DNA of 64,000 nucleotides, taken from positions 19,147,969 through 19,211,968 of the forward strand of contig NC_064035.1 of assembly GCF_932526225.1 (NCBI RefSeq), in the 5' to 3' direction. A program made the position numbers and the translations under genes. Origin of the DNA: Nematostella vectensis (lineage: Eukaryota > Cnidaria > Anthozoa > Actiniaria > Edwardsiidae). The notes below the pieces were generated by a model, which worked only from the letters and a program-made list of their open reading frames with translations, searched no databases and was not told the origin of the DNA. Positions 52,575 to 64,000 of the stretch are shown piece by piece (position 1 is the first letter of the stretch; each line of letters opens with the position of its first letter).

Positions 52575-55227
52575 ATGTGGAAATTCGCCTTGGCAATTTT
52601 ACTATTGGGCTTGGCGACAGGTGAGTCTTTGGCTTGGATAAATTTAGCATTAATATCTGCTAGTTAATATTCCCTCGAAATTGAATTGGCCTTCTGATCT
52701 TGAATATCAGGGCGGCTACACCTAAAACTTTGAGCAGGTAGTCAAACCCGGTAAATTAGACAGAGCGGAGCTGTACTTTTAGTTCAAAATAATAAGATGT
52801 GTTATCATCACCACTTCATCAGGCCCGTAATTCAGAGTTTCTACGTCGAAAATTCACTTTAGCTTCATTTCACTTGAATTGGGTGATTATTCGTGTGGAA
52901 AGAGACGGAACGAGATGGTATGAGATCATGGCTTCTCTGGAACTAAACATCTCAGTTTGAGATGACAAAAAGCCCCTACCAGGACCTACCAGCCTTAATC
53001 AGTATTCTTTTCCTCTTTTAAATCCATTTCAAGTCTCGCTCAAGACAATTCTTCTGATCGCAGAAGACACAAATTCGCAATACAAGGAACATGACCACAT
53101 TTAATGATGAGAAATGACAGCTAAGAATTATCGCACCGTAAAGGAAGGCAAAACACAGGAGTGTTTAAATAAATTTGTAGTTGAGAACTGATGACATTTG
53201 AATTTAGGTCCACTTTTCCTCAAATGACGCAGCTTAGCGCAATCTGCTTGACGACGATTCTATTTTTTCTCATCCAAGCAACGAACGCTTCCATACGACT
53301 GCAACGACCTCAATCTAGACCACATTCACGACAGAGTACAAGCGACGGCACACAACAAGAGGAACCACACCCCTATACCATCTCGTTCTTTCTGTTTCCT
53401 CACGGAGCCACCAGCGCGCTCTTTGGGAATGGCGAAACAGAAAAGAAAAGCAATGTTACAGTAGGCATTAAAGAAAGTATCAACAAAACGGAACCCGCTG
53501 AAGGTTGGTTCCTTTCTCAAATTACTATTATAGCAAATTATATCTCCTGACTATATATCTATTTTGAAGATGATTACTTTATCTAAAAGGGAAATAGCCT
53601 AGTTAGGAATATTGCGGTACCTTATTAAGACAAATTCACCTACTGCAAACGGAATGGGAGGTTGACGAGGCAGCGTCATCTGCCTGGTCTACTCCATGAC
53701 AATGATCTTCTAGGAGTCAAAGAACAGCCATGTCTAGCATCATTCTACAGGCACTGCAAGCACAGCACAACAGTTGAAATTTCGTTGTTGCTGAGGTTCC
53801 CTTATATCACTATGACCAATATCCATTTCTACGACAAACATTCGTTACACCAATCCACTGGCTTTTTTTTTCAGCCAATCCCACGTTTGACTACAACGCT
53901 TATCCGAACATCCATTTGACCCGCCCCTGGCCAATGTCTTGTTTGAGTAAAAACCTTACCCTTAACATATATTTAACAGCCAATGCCACGTTCAGCTACC
54001 GTCCCCCCTCTGATGACGACGTTCCAGACACGGCCAACTACCAGCAAGGGAGTGTAAAACACCCCAAGTCGGAAATGTTTCCATCGTGTCACCAGTGCAA
54101 GTTGAATTCGACGTACCACGAGTGCATTCAAAAGAAGACTCTACAAACTTGTAAGAGCGACCTTGCAAATATCTGCTACACAAAGAGCGTCAAAAGAGAC
54201 AATATTGTGCACTACGAGATGGGATGCGCCACGCACAAGATGTGTCAAAGGGCAAGAGCCATTCCTTGCAAATGTAAGTACTAACTTGGTGGCGAGAGCC
54301 ATTCCTTGCAACTGTAAGTACTAACTTGGTAGCGAGAGCCATTCCTTGCAAATGTAAGTACTAACTTGGTAGCGAGAGCCATTCCTTGCAAATGTAAGTA
54401 CTAACTTGGTAGCGAGAGCCATTCCTTGCAAATGTAAGTACTAACTTGGTAGCGAGAGCCATTCCTTGCAAATGTAAGTACTAACTTGGTAGCGAGAGCC
54501 ATTCCTTGCAAATGTAAGTACTGACTTGGTAGCGAGAGCCATTCCTTGCAAATGTAAGTACTGACTTGGTGGCGAGAGCCATTCCTTGCAAATGTAAGTA
54601 CTAACTTAGTGGCGAGAGCCATTCCTTGCAAATGTAAGTACTAACTTGGTGGCGAGAGCCATTCCTTGCAAATGTAAGTACTAACTTGGTGGCGAGACCT
54701 ACCTCATGAACTATACATCTAACATCCTAAGCCCTTCCCCTACTTTTTAAGAAACATGTGGCAAACAGTGTATTCAATCAGCTGGAAGGAGTGTTTTAAC
54801 ACTTAAAATAATTCATTCATCACACATCAAAAAACGATTGGATCCTCCTAGCTAAAAGCGTGCCGATCTAAACAGTGAGTCTAATTGGCTAGTTGGCCAA
54901 CTTTTTCAGAATTCTGTCTTGATGGCCATCGTATCGCGCGGCCACATTTACACACAGCCACATACAGATTTCAGCATACCTTAAAAGTTGGTGAGAATAT
55001 CGCTTAGATGCCGTTTTCTTGTTTTAGTAAACGAAAAAAAGTGCTTCACCTGCTGTCAATGGAGTGGATGTAACTCTCAGTCACACCACCATAAGGGATT
55101 CCCTTTTGCCTTCGGTCGTGACGAGGAAACAGATACAAAGCTCTCTTTTCAAGGAGATGCTGCTTCTAACTTAGCTCCTACGTGGCTCTTCGTGTTCGTT
55201 TGCGCATCAGGGCTTCTACTGCGCTAA
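52575..55227 (+). CDS. GPI-anchored Ly6/uPAR (three-finger) protein
   Basis: Short form: exons 52575-52620 (signal peptide MWKFALAILLLGLAT), 53980-54273 and 55028-55227, all joined in phase 1, 179 aa. The domain runs C-HQ-C ... C ... C ... C, then 'HYEMGC', 'MCQRARAIPC' and finally 'CFTCCQWSGCN'. The closing CC-x4-CN is the hallmark of Ly6/uPAR/three-finger domains. The C-terminus is hydrophobic ('TWLFVFVCASGLLL') after a small-residue stretch (DAASN), fitting GPI-anchor addition at the cell surface. Ly6 proteins act as receptor modulators or adhesion molecules; the partner here is unknown. A long form may use 53224-53503 instead of exon 1. The donor after 54273 is followed by ten extra copies of itself. 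Confidence 0.85.
53224..53503 (+). CDS. Alternative first coding exon of the Ly6-type gene
   Basis: ATG at 53224 opens 93 codons plus one base. It begins with its own signal peptide, 'MTQLSAICLTTILFFLIQAT', continues with an Arg/Gln/Ser-rich linker and two N-glycosylation sites (NVT, NKT), and ends at a GTTGGT donor. It leaves in phase 1, exactly what exon 53980 needs, giving a 257-aa form. An acceptor-like 'TTGAATTTAG' lies at 53209, but reading in from exon 1 at that acceptor hits a stop, so this is an alternative start rather than a cassette exon. It could instead belong to a separate small gene. Confidence 0.55.
54262..54700 (+). repeat. 40-bp tandem array containing an exon end and splice donor
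   Basis: Eleven copies of a 40-base unit: 'GAGCCATTCCTTGCAAAT|GT' followed by AAGTACTAACTTGGTAGC. The first copy straddles the real exon end at 54273. All eleven keep GTAAGTACT, a strong 5' splice site. Copies differ at only a few positions, so the array is young. Confidence 0.95.
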
Positions 55228-55239
55228 TGACTTTACCAA

Positions 55240-56205
55240 CAAAGTCGGGTTCAGAGAAATGAGACATTGAAAACGACACGAAAACTCTTCGTTGAAATAT
55301 TCACGGCTCGCGTTGAAAAGAGCCCAATATTCTGTGTGTGTGGTTTGAAAACGACTTGCATGTGTGGGTGTTTTTTCAGGGGTGGGGGAGAGGAGGTAAA
55401 AACAGAAGAGAAATGCCTTGTGGCCTTAGGGAAGACAGACATTTGGGAAGTCTTCTCCATGCTACTGGCCTAAGAAATGCATATTTTTCACGCCTTGTCT
55501 AGGAGAGGCTTCTCTAGTGTTAATATAAACTTTAAGCCATTTTTCCACATTGGAAAGTCTGAAAATGGTAATAATATGCGCGTTTCCCTACCGGCGATCC
55601 TGATTTGGGAATAGCTCATTATAATTAAATATGTAAATATATAATTATTCTTTGAATATAACAGTGTGTAAAAATATCTAATAAACATTGCACTATTAGG
55701 CTATTTGTTGTCCGTGTCATCATCATATGCCGGTTTAAGACGTCCTGTTATGGTATCACGTTATTTAAACGCCGCTCTCGCTCTCTATTTAGCTACTTTG
55801 TGAATAAGTGATTAAAAGCGCAATCTCGTATTCTGTAAATAAAGTGCTTCCACGAGAAATCTTGCATTTATTACAGGTCTCCAAGGCAGGGTTTAAAAAT
55901 TTTGCTGCTGTTTTTTTTTTCTGAAGAAAAAAAAAGACAGCGTGTGAAGGTCAGCGGCTCCGGTCTAGTCCTTGTTCCTAGGTCCAGTATTTACCTACTA
56001 ATTCCAAGAAATATTTAACTAGATAACTCGGTGACGTCCCTGCAAACTTTCGTTTTTATCAGTCGGCTTATTATAATTTAGGTTTTCTCTAATCAAGCTG
56101 TTGTGTGATAAGCAAAGAAGCACAGCATTCTACCATTTGTTTGTAGTAATGCAATGAATAGTTTGTGGCGTGACGCATGAATGGTTAGTTCATCCAGGGC
56201 GGAAG
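55240..56205. other. Intergenic
   Basis: No exon was supported. An AATAAA near 55680 might end the Ly6-type transcript. The final part is the presumed promoter of the DSTYK-like gene, without an obvious TATA box. Confidence 0.4.
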
Positions 56206-56212
56206 TGCTAAG

Positions 56213-59200
56213 ATGGCGAGCTCGAATGCATCTCTCGAGACTGGCCTACATGAGTACAGAACCCGCATTGAGCAGATCGAAAGCCTGTATAAAGACACCG
56301 AGGAGTGCTTTCGACAGATACAGGGAGAACTCAGACGATTCTCAGTTGCAGCGGAATCCGAGTTTCCTATACCCTCGCTTTCAAAGGATGGCCTCTTTAT
56401 ACCGAGTGTTATAGTTATTGGCAACCAGAATTGTGGAAAGAGCACATTTCTAAACGTGCTTTTAAAGGGCAAGTATCTACCAGTGCACGAGAATCCCTGT
56501 ACATCAAGAATCGTACGAATCAGCTACAGCGAGTCCAACTTTGTGCAGCTCGTGGATGAAGCAGGTAACGTCATTCAAAGGGAAAAATTCAAACGTAAAG
56601 TCCCTAAAAAATACGCTGTGCTTTCGGATGCTGCAAAAGAAAGTGCTGATAACTTGAGCGCGATTGTAGAGGTTGGAGTGGAGCATGAGTTTCTTCAGAG
56701 TGGCATAGAACTGATTGATTCACCTGGTCGTTGCGAAAGCGATGCCTTGGATCGACTTGTCGATGGATTTCTAGAGAAAGGCATCGTCCCTCTGATCGTC
56801 TATGTTGTGGACGGAAATGAAGGTCTTAATCGCAAGGTAACTTGTTCTTAGCCAACTTATGATTGCTTAGGTAAATAATATTCGTTTTTTTCTGAGACAC
56901 TTTTTCTGAACATCATAAATTGATCATTTTCCCGATCACTTCGCTTCCCCTCGCATACGTCCTAATAAAACCTAGTCCAGTAATTGGACAGGTTGCCCGA
57001 GCCGGGTAGGTAAGTTCAGCTACTGGACTTAGGGAGACACAACTTTAAGGACACCCGCTAAATTAAAACACCTTGTTATGGACAATTATCAAATAGGCTA
57101 ACCTTGGGTAGGGTGTAGTAAGATGATAGGATCACCATGGGGAGGGTGTAGTAAGATGATAGGATCACCTTGGGTAGGGTGTAGTAAGATAATAGGATCA
57201 CCTTGGGTAGGGAGTAGTAAGATGATAGGATCACCCTGGGTAGTGTGTAGTAAGATGATAGGATCACCTTGGGTAGGGTGTAGTAAGATGATAGGATCAC
57301 CTTGGGTAGGGTGTAGTATGATAATAGGATCACCATGGATAGGGTGTAGTAAGATGATTGATCACCTTGGGTAGGGTGTAGTGAGATGATAGGATCACCT
57401 TGGGTAGGGTATAGTAAGATAATAGGATCACCTTGGGTAGGGTGTAAGATAATAGGATCACCTTGGGTAGGGTGTAGTAAGATGATAGGATCACCTTGGG
57501 TAGGGTGTAGTAAGATAATAGGATAACCTTGGGTAGGGTGTAGTAAGATGATAGGATCACCTTAGGTAGGGTGTAGTAAGATGATAGGATCACCTTGGGT
57601 AGGGTGTAGTAAGATGATAGGATCACCTTGGGTAGGGTGTAGTAAGATGATAGGATCACCTTGGGTAGGGTGTAGTAAGATGATAGGATCACCTTGGGTA
57701 GGGTGTAGAAAAGATGATAGGATCACCCTGGGTAGTGTGTAGTAAGATGATAGGATCACCCTGGGTAGGGTGAAGTAAGATGATAGGATCACCATGGGTA
57801 GTTTGAAGTAAGATGATAGGATCATCTTAGGTAGGGTGTAGTAAGATAATAGGATAACCTTGGGTAGGGTGTAGTAAGATGATGGATCACCTTGGGTAGG
57901 GTGTAGTAAGATGATAGGATCACCATGGGTAGTGTGTAGTAAGATGATAGGATCACCTTGGGTAGGGTGTAGAAGATGATAGGATCACCTTAGGTTGGGT
58001 GTAGTGAGATGATAGGATCACCATGGGTGATCCATGGATAGGGTGTAGTAAGATGATAGGATCACCTTGGGTAGGATGAAGTAAGATTATAGGATCACCT
58101 TTGGTAGGGTGTAGTAAGATGATAGGATCACCTTGGGTAGGGTGAAGTAAGATGATAGGATCACCTTGGGTAGGGTGAAGTAAGATGATAGGATCACCTT
58201 GGGTAGGGTGTAGTAAGATGATAGGATCACCCTACACAAGGTAAGCCTCTCATCTCACTTCACCCTACCTAAGGTGATTCTATCATCTCACTACCCCCTA
58301 CCCAAGGTGATCCTATCACCTTGTGTAGGGTGTAATGAGTGATATGCAGGATACTAAAATCATGTGAAGGGTAGGGTTTTACTAAATTTATGAGTAGAAG
58401 AATCAACGTGAGTAGGGTGTAGTAAGCTATCGGGCACTAGGATCACCTTTAATAGCGTGATTTCGTTTTATACTTTTTAATGTCTTTATTTTTGCAGGAC
58501 AAGGAGACGATCCGCGAGCTACACGATAAATTGCCAGAAACTTCACTTTTATTTGTCTGCAGCAAAGTGGACGTTGATGACGAAACCCTGGAATATGATC
58601 ATGATAGTGATACGGAGGAAGAAAATCCGCTGACTGTGTCTAGGTCGAAAATGGAAAAGGTATTCAAACAGCTTAAAAAGCTAGGGGTATTGAAACAAGA
58701 TGCAGATATATCATCGTGTTCCGATTTTCACGGCATTTCTTCAACGCGAGTGCAAAAAGCTCGGAAAAACTGTGAAGAAAATGACGCAACCAATAGCTTT
58801 GAAAATCTTAAGCTTTGCATTTACGATAGACTGCGGAAATCACTAGAAAGCAAATGCCGGCAAGCCATTTCTTCAGTATTATCAGCCCTGGAAATCGTGC
58901 TTGCCCTTACTACACAAGCACATAAAGATATTGCTTTATCGAGAACGGTAGTATCTAAAGTCTTCGAGAACGCTGTCGAGGCAGGGAAATCATTGTTGTA
59001 TGTTCTGATTGATATAACACTGGACCACAATGCGATTTCGGATGATATAGGCAAGAGCATGCGGCAGATGACCGTTGAACTTTTAGATGATGCTGAGACC
59101 TACCAGGTACCAGATGGCAAAACTGTCCGGCTCGAATTTCAAACTATAACCGGGCCAATTGCTGAGCTTACACAACACTGTGGTACCGAGGAGCTTTTAT

Positions 59201-61232
59201 ACTTGGATTTTATACATAACATGAAGAGTACAATCTTGGAGAAGACATTCAGTACTATTAGAATGTCCTTAGATTACGCCATCCAAAATAGACTGTCACA
59301 AGCAATTAGCAGCATTGTCACACTGGCTCAAAACATACAACATCCATTCATAGCTCGCCTCCTTGCTCGTTCGTATATGTTAGACACTGAAGCATTGACG
59401 GTTGAAAATAGTTTTGAGGGGATTCATCATGTCTTAGACGGTCTTCTTGAGGTGATCCACATCGCGGTTAGCAAAACACTGAGAGAAGAGATCGCTCTTC
59501 CTTTCTGTGACTTCCAACTGAATGAGGTTAGTAGACGTCCTAGACCACGTGATAACTTCTGGAGAAGGAAGGTCGCTCAGACCCTTCTATCCAAGCTGGA
59601 CAGCAAGAAAATTTCTGACTCTGCCATCAAGACATGCGAGGAGATTTTGAATCACATGCTAGAAAAGTTCGTAGGTAGAATTGAAACCATCAAGAGATTA
59701 AACGATACTTTGGCGAGTATCCCAGATGACTTTGACAACCTTCGCCTGGTGCACGTCCCACATGTTGCGGAATTGGTAGCTAGAGGATATTCCTTGCAGA
59801 ACATCATGAACAAGGGTCCTGTACAGCTGGGAGCAGTCTTGTCCCGAACGGCGAACTCCGTTGTGTACGAGTGTTCTAGTCCAGCCTGGGGTGGCTTAGA
59901 CAAGAGCGTTGTGAAGGTCGTAAAAAGAGATGCTCTTGATGACAAAGTCTGGAAGCAATACATCCTAGATGGTGTCCATACTTTGTAAGTATGATGGGGG
60001 GCTAAACTGCAGAATACCCGTCCACTTATTTGCATTTTCCTTGTATTTACTGCCTCGTTCTATAGAAATCGAGGTGTGAAGACTCATTGTTAACTCTTTG
60101 TGGACGGGTATTCTGCAGTTGCTCCTGATGGGGATTTGGCGTGGTTATTGTTTAGTTGTGATGGTTAGGCCCTCTGACGGATCTTTTACAGAACCTTGCG
60201 CCGGTAGACCTTTTACTAATAATACCCTTTACAGTAAGATTCTTGCCTTACTATGCTATTTACACAGTTACACCACGTCGTTCTTTCAATTGCGTTTCTT
60301 CCTGCCAAACACTTCATTTAGCCCCTTTTCTATATCCATTTAGAGACATAATGAGCAGACTTGGGGGCAAATGTCCAGTAAATCATCTTCGGCTTTTCGG
60401 ATGGTGTTTGTTGCCTCCTTGTGAAGAGATGTATATAGTCATGGAACGAGTGAGGTGCGACTTGCTCACTGCCCTTCAAGAAGGCCTGTCGTGGGAACAG
60501 CGACTGACAGTTGCCAAGGATGTTGCAAGGGGTCTCCAAAAGATCCATAAAGCTGAATATGTCTATCGGGATTTGAAACCTCAGAATGTAATGGTTAGTT
60601 TCTTTTTTTTTTGTGTACTTCTATTATTCTTCCCTTCCTTCCTAACTTCATCCATTAATTTTCTTCCCTTTTTCCTTTAATTAATTAATCATTCATTTTT
60701 TTCTTTCTTGCTTGCTTGCTTCTTTTCTTTCTTTCTTAAATAAAATTTTCATTTTTTATTTCCCATTCTTTTCCCCCTTTCTTTTTTATTCTTTCTACTT
60801 CCATTTCAGTATAACCCCCATTGCTCAGTCTACTTACCTTTTTTTCAGATTTCCTTCAATGGTTGTGCCAAGATCAATATGTGCAAACCAGAGAAGCCTT
60901 TCGAAATTACCAAACTTGGATTGCCATTTCACATCTCCCCGGAAATGTACAAACGTCCTTCTCCAGGCTCTTCTTCCTCTAGTTTTGACATCTACGCATT
61001 TGGATCACTGTGGTGGGTAATCTGTGAAGGGACTGGAAACAAGAGACCAAGAGCCTTCGAATTCTGCCACGATTCTGAGTCTATGGAGCAAGCAACACTT
61101 GAGGGAAGGTGGCCGGAGCGACCACAAGGTGTGTCGGATGCATCTTGGGACCTGATGGTCCAGTGTTGGAAACACGAAGTTACAATAGATGATGTGCTCC
61201 AGCTCCTCGAACGCCTGAGCCCAGAACATTAA
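56213..61232 (+). CDS. DSTYK: DSTYK-like protein: GTPase domain fused to a kinase-like domain
   Basis: Exons: 56213-56836, 58498-59984, 60344-60593 and 60849-61232, all in phase, giving 914 aa, close to the usual ~930 aa of DSTYK (RIPK5). Residues 65-240 are a dynamin-like GTPase: P-loop GNQNCGKST (70-78), DSPG (169-172) and SKVD (230-233). A long helical middle follows with 'RRKVAQTLLSKLDSKK', matching the DSTYK region before the kinase. The kinase-like domain (about 655-908) has a beta-3 Lys ('SVVKVVK'), YRDLKPQN (778-785) and 'DIYAFGSLWWVI'. Yet the glycine loop is lost (LSRTANSVV) and the DFG/DLG motif is missing ('AKINMCKPE'). Vertebrate DSTYK is a dual-specificity kinase in FGF/ERK signalling and cell death. 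Here the GTPase looks active and the kinase probably not. Intron 1 holds a 33-bp minisatellite. Confidence 0.85.
57100..58335. repeat. 33-bp minisatellite in intron 1 of the DSTYK-like gene
   Basis: About 36 copies of a unit near GTAGTAAGATGATAGGATCACCTTGGGTAGGGT. At the right end (58230-58320) three copies are inverted, so the array ends in a fold-back. Open frames on both strands here are repeat artefacts. Confidence 0.9.
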
Positions 61233-61239
61233 ATACCCC

Positions 61240-61553
61240 CTTTCATGAGCATTACCCTGGAATCATAGCACAGGGGTAGGATGGGGCTTGCCCCAGGGAT
61301 GGGGGGAAGGGGAGGTAATTGGTGAATGTACATGGTCCAATATAAATTTTGAATTATGTTAGAGGTAGGGAATGGGGTGGAAAATAGCTGTTACCATGTG
61401 TTAACTACAGCCCTATCTGTCCCTGTTGATCACCCTTTCAAGTGCAACAGAAAGAACATTGATTTTGAGAATTGCTCCCCTTTAAATGCTTATAGAAAAA
61501 TATATATTTGTTTATGATTTATTGCTATTAGTTATATATAAGGGACATTCATT

Positions 61554-61585
<32 letters not shown>

Positions 61586-62770
61586 GGGGAGGCAAAGTAG
61601 AGGGGAGGAAAGAAGGTGGAAATGCTATATAATTATGTATTTTGATGTCTCCCTACATTTACTCTTCTTTATTTTTGGAGGCTTAGGATGGTTTAAGAGC
61701 TTGGACGGTGCTGTTGTAAAACTGAGTTTGCCATTTGCCACCATAATGCTGTAATTGGTATGAAACCAATACAATAGTTCTGGATCCATGGTTTCTGCCC
61801 AGGGGGGGGGGGGGGGGGGGGGTAGATGAGGGTGATTGTCATATCTAATAGGGTATAAAATTTCGACCAACTGCCATCCCTTAGGAGGTGTTGAAGTATT
61901 TTAAAGATTTTGCTATCTTTTAGGGTATAAATTCTACAAACTGCTCTAGCTAAGGGGGTGGATTTTTTCCAATTCTGTTACCTCTTACGGTATAAAATTC
62001 AACCAATTGCTACTCCTAAGGGGATGTGCAACATTTTTATATCAATTCTGCCATCTTTTAGGGTTAAAAATTCGACAACACCTTATTTGCTATCTCTTAT
62101 GGGTTAGAATTTCTGTTGACCACGCCCAAAGTGCCCTCCCTTAGAGTTAAAATTGATTTTGCCAGCGATCACCTTCATCTGTATTTATCAGAGTCCCCCC
62201 CCCGGATTCTGATACATGCACAGTAGCATACCCTGGTTTTCAGAGGACCTTGCACCATCAATAACCTAAAAGCATGATGAACAAATAACATAGAGAGGGC
62301 GTGTATTGGCATGCTTACTTATTTTTTAATATTTAGGAGTGAATACTTGGGAGTGAATACCCTCTGATACTCAAGGTAGAGTAGCTAAAACATTTTGGGG
62401 CAGTTAAAGGGTGATAATTTACTGAACGATGTCTTTATTCTGAATGCAGCATCTTAGGAGGTCTCTCTTGTAGACCAATGTGGGAAAATGTGTAGTTACT
62501 TGTAGTTTACCCTGAAAAATAAATACCATGAGTTTTAGATATTTTAGTATTACTTAAATACTACTATTACTTAAAATAAACGAATTATCAATTTCTGATA
62601 GCTTTAATTCCTTCACCCCTGTAGATAACTATGGCAATTCTGTGTTCATTGGGTGTATCTAAGGTTTCAACACATTTTAATATAGTAAAGGGGTGTATCT
62701 TTGTAGTTTTTCTTAATATCTTGTAGGTTTTCTTGAAAGGGCACCACCTTAAAAAGGCTCCAAAATCAGA
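61240..62770. other. 3' flank and intergenic with low-complexity repeats
   Basis: It contains a (GT)n run at 61554-61580 and a poly-G tract at 61801-61822. At about 61840-62120 there is a degenerate ~75 bp tandem repeat, four copies, with 'TATCTTTTAGGGTATAAA'. No exon was supported. Confidence 0.5.
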
Positions 62771-62779
62771 GCTGTAAAA

Positions 62780-62930
62780 GGCTTTAAAATATGTGGGGGG
62801 TTCACGATACAAAAACTATGAGGCAGTATTGGGAGCAGCGACAAGCCCCTACTGGTCATTTCCCTATAAGTTTAAAAAATGTGGTGGGTGTGTGCTCCCA
62901 GTGCACCACCCTCTGCTACAGCCCTGAAGA
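62780..62930. mobile_element. Dispersed element, family A, partial copy
   Basis: It shares 'CACGATACAAAAAC', 'CCCCTACTGGTCATTT' and 'CTGCTACAGCCCTG' with the copies at 8143, 38125 and 39727. Confidence 0.55.
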
Positions 62931-62934
62931 TAGA

Positions 62935-64000
62935 AAATGTTAGGCAGGAGGTATGTTTGTGTACTTTAGCTCCCATTTTCAAAAACATTCCAGCCAAAGC
63001 AGATGTGCCAGCCCCCTCCTCCCTTGACCTGCCGCTGTAATTGAGTATTTTGACAAGTTAGAATTTCTCGTGTAACAGCGTGAAGGGAAGGCTTGCACGC
63101 GGTACAGCGGCATGCAAACACTTCATACCTGTTCTTTTCTATGAATATCTTTAGTGGATATCCTCAAGCACAAACAGTTTCATTAATTGGATTTTGCCAT
63201 TTGATGACACATACTTTAGCATAAACTTTGTGCGTTATTTTCTTTTCAAGGCTTCCCAATTTTATCAGGCTATTAATTTTCCTTCTAACATAACGCGTTA
63301 TATTTTGGCCTAGTCAATCTTCTTTGTGATTGTGTTTAAAGCAAGAAAAGCGCGAAAATGTATGGCTTGTTCCACTTTTCCCAAATTTGCACCATTCCTC
63401 TACACCAGCTATACACCTATTTCAATTAAGGTTGACTATAAGAAAATGGAAAATGATGAATGCCAAACACCACTGGTTAGGGAAAACAAGTCTTGTATCT
63501 GTTAATGACATTCAGTGAGGCTACATTAGGGAAAACAAGTCTTGTATCTGTTAATGACAGTGAGGCTAAATTTAGTTTGAAGCGAGACTCTTGTAATGAA
63601 TGAATACGAGAAAAACATTATTATTGGCCAGACTTTGTTACATTTTCCATTCTCTTATCGTCAAACTTTATTAATAGTTGTATAACGTGCCTTACTTAGG
63701 TGCATACACTTTCTTAGATGAACTCCCCCTCTCCCCTGACACGCACATTCTAAGATCCAGCCCCCCCCCCCCCCCCCCCCCCCACTAACACACTTTCTTA
63801 GACCAGCTTGCCTTTCTTTTATATTCTGGGTTTTTTTTTACTCTTTTGATGGATAAGTCAAAAGCAAAAATTATAGCAAAAGTAATCTGTTTTGAGAATG
63901 TTAAAAGTTCTCGGTAAAAATAAATTAATAAAAAAATGTTCTGAAACAAACAGCATCAAACATGAAGCCGGAATGAAGGGAGGTTTTTCTAGAAAAAAAA
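62935..64000. other. Gene-free tail of the window
   Basis: No exon was found. It includes a two-copy tandem duplication of ~50 bp (63478-63568, 'GGGAAAACAAGTCTTGTATC') and a poly-C tract at 63762-63783. Confidence 0.5.

Noticed and set aside
57076-57825. Repeat proteins on both strands (ILSSYYTLPKV and GSPWVGCSK types)
   Set aside because: They are products of the 33-bp intronic minisatellite with no start context or splice partners.

Overview
The window looks like nuclear DNA of a cnidarian, most likely a hexacorallian such as a sea anemone. Supporting points are compact intron-rich genes with GT..AG junctions, animal-only families (synaptotagmin, HIF prolyl hydroxylase with a MYND finger, ASB/SOCS box, Ly6/uPAR, DSTYK, AQP11-like), AT-rich spacers, many short terminal-inverted-repeat elements and very large minisatellites. 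The species is inferred, not shown. No bacterial operon, tRNA, rRNA or CRISPR array was seen. Gene models were built by hand: each listed exon was joined only where splice sites and codon phase agree.

Layout. 1-7.0 kb: gene-poor, with a duplicated ~270 bp repeat flanking a decayed ULP/SENP-protease-like remnant. 7.1-11.04 kb (-): synaptotagmin-like gene, 7 exons, 497 aa. 11-15.4 kb: no gene seen. 15.5-16.4 kb (-): single-exon ankyrin/SOCS-box gene. 18.8-25.2 kb (+): 10-exon gene for a secreted Gly/Ser-rich protein, followed at 26.0-27.1 kb by four more exons in the same splice phase that end in a four-cysteine WSC-like domain. 28.9-30.1 kb (+): secreted 14-cysteine protein. 31.9-32.8 kb (-): unorthodox aquaporin, with a broken partial copy beside it. 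34.3-35.0 kb (+): small secreted helical protein. 35.7-39.1 kb (+): SPW-repeat acidic protein; the two genes share a duplicated 3' end. 44.8-50.6 kb (+): EGLN/PHD oxygen-sensing prolyl hydroxylase. 52.6-55.2 kb (+): GPI-anchored Ly6/uPAR-type protein with two alternative signal-peptide exons. 56.2-61.2 kb (+): DSTYK-like GTPase-kinase fusion. 61.2-64 kb: no gene seen.

The genes do not form one pathway. The two most striking points are structural. First, the DSTYK homologue keeps an intact GTPase P-loop while its kinase half has lost the glycine loop and the DFG/DLG motif, apparently the reverse of the vertebrate protein. Second, in two independent genes (Ly6-like and EGLN) a tandem repeat has amplified the exon end together with its splice donor, giving arrays of competing 5' splice sites.
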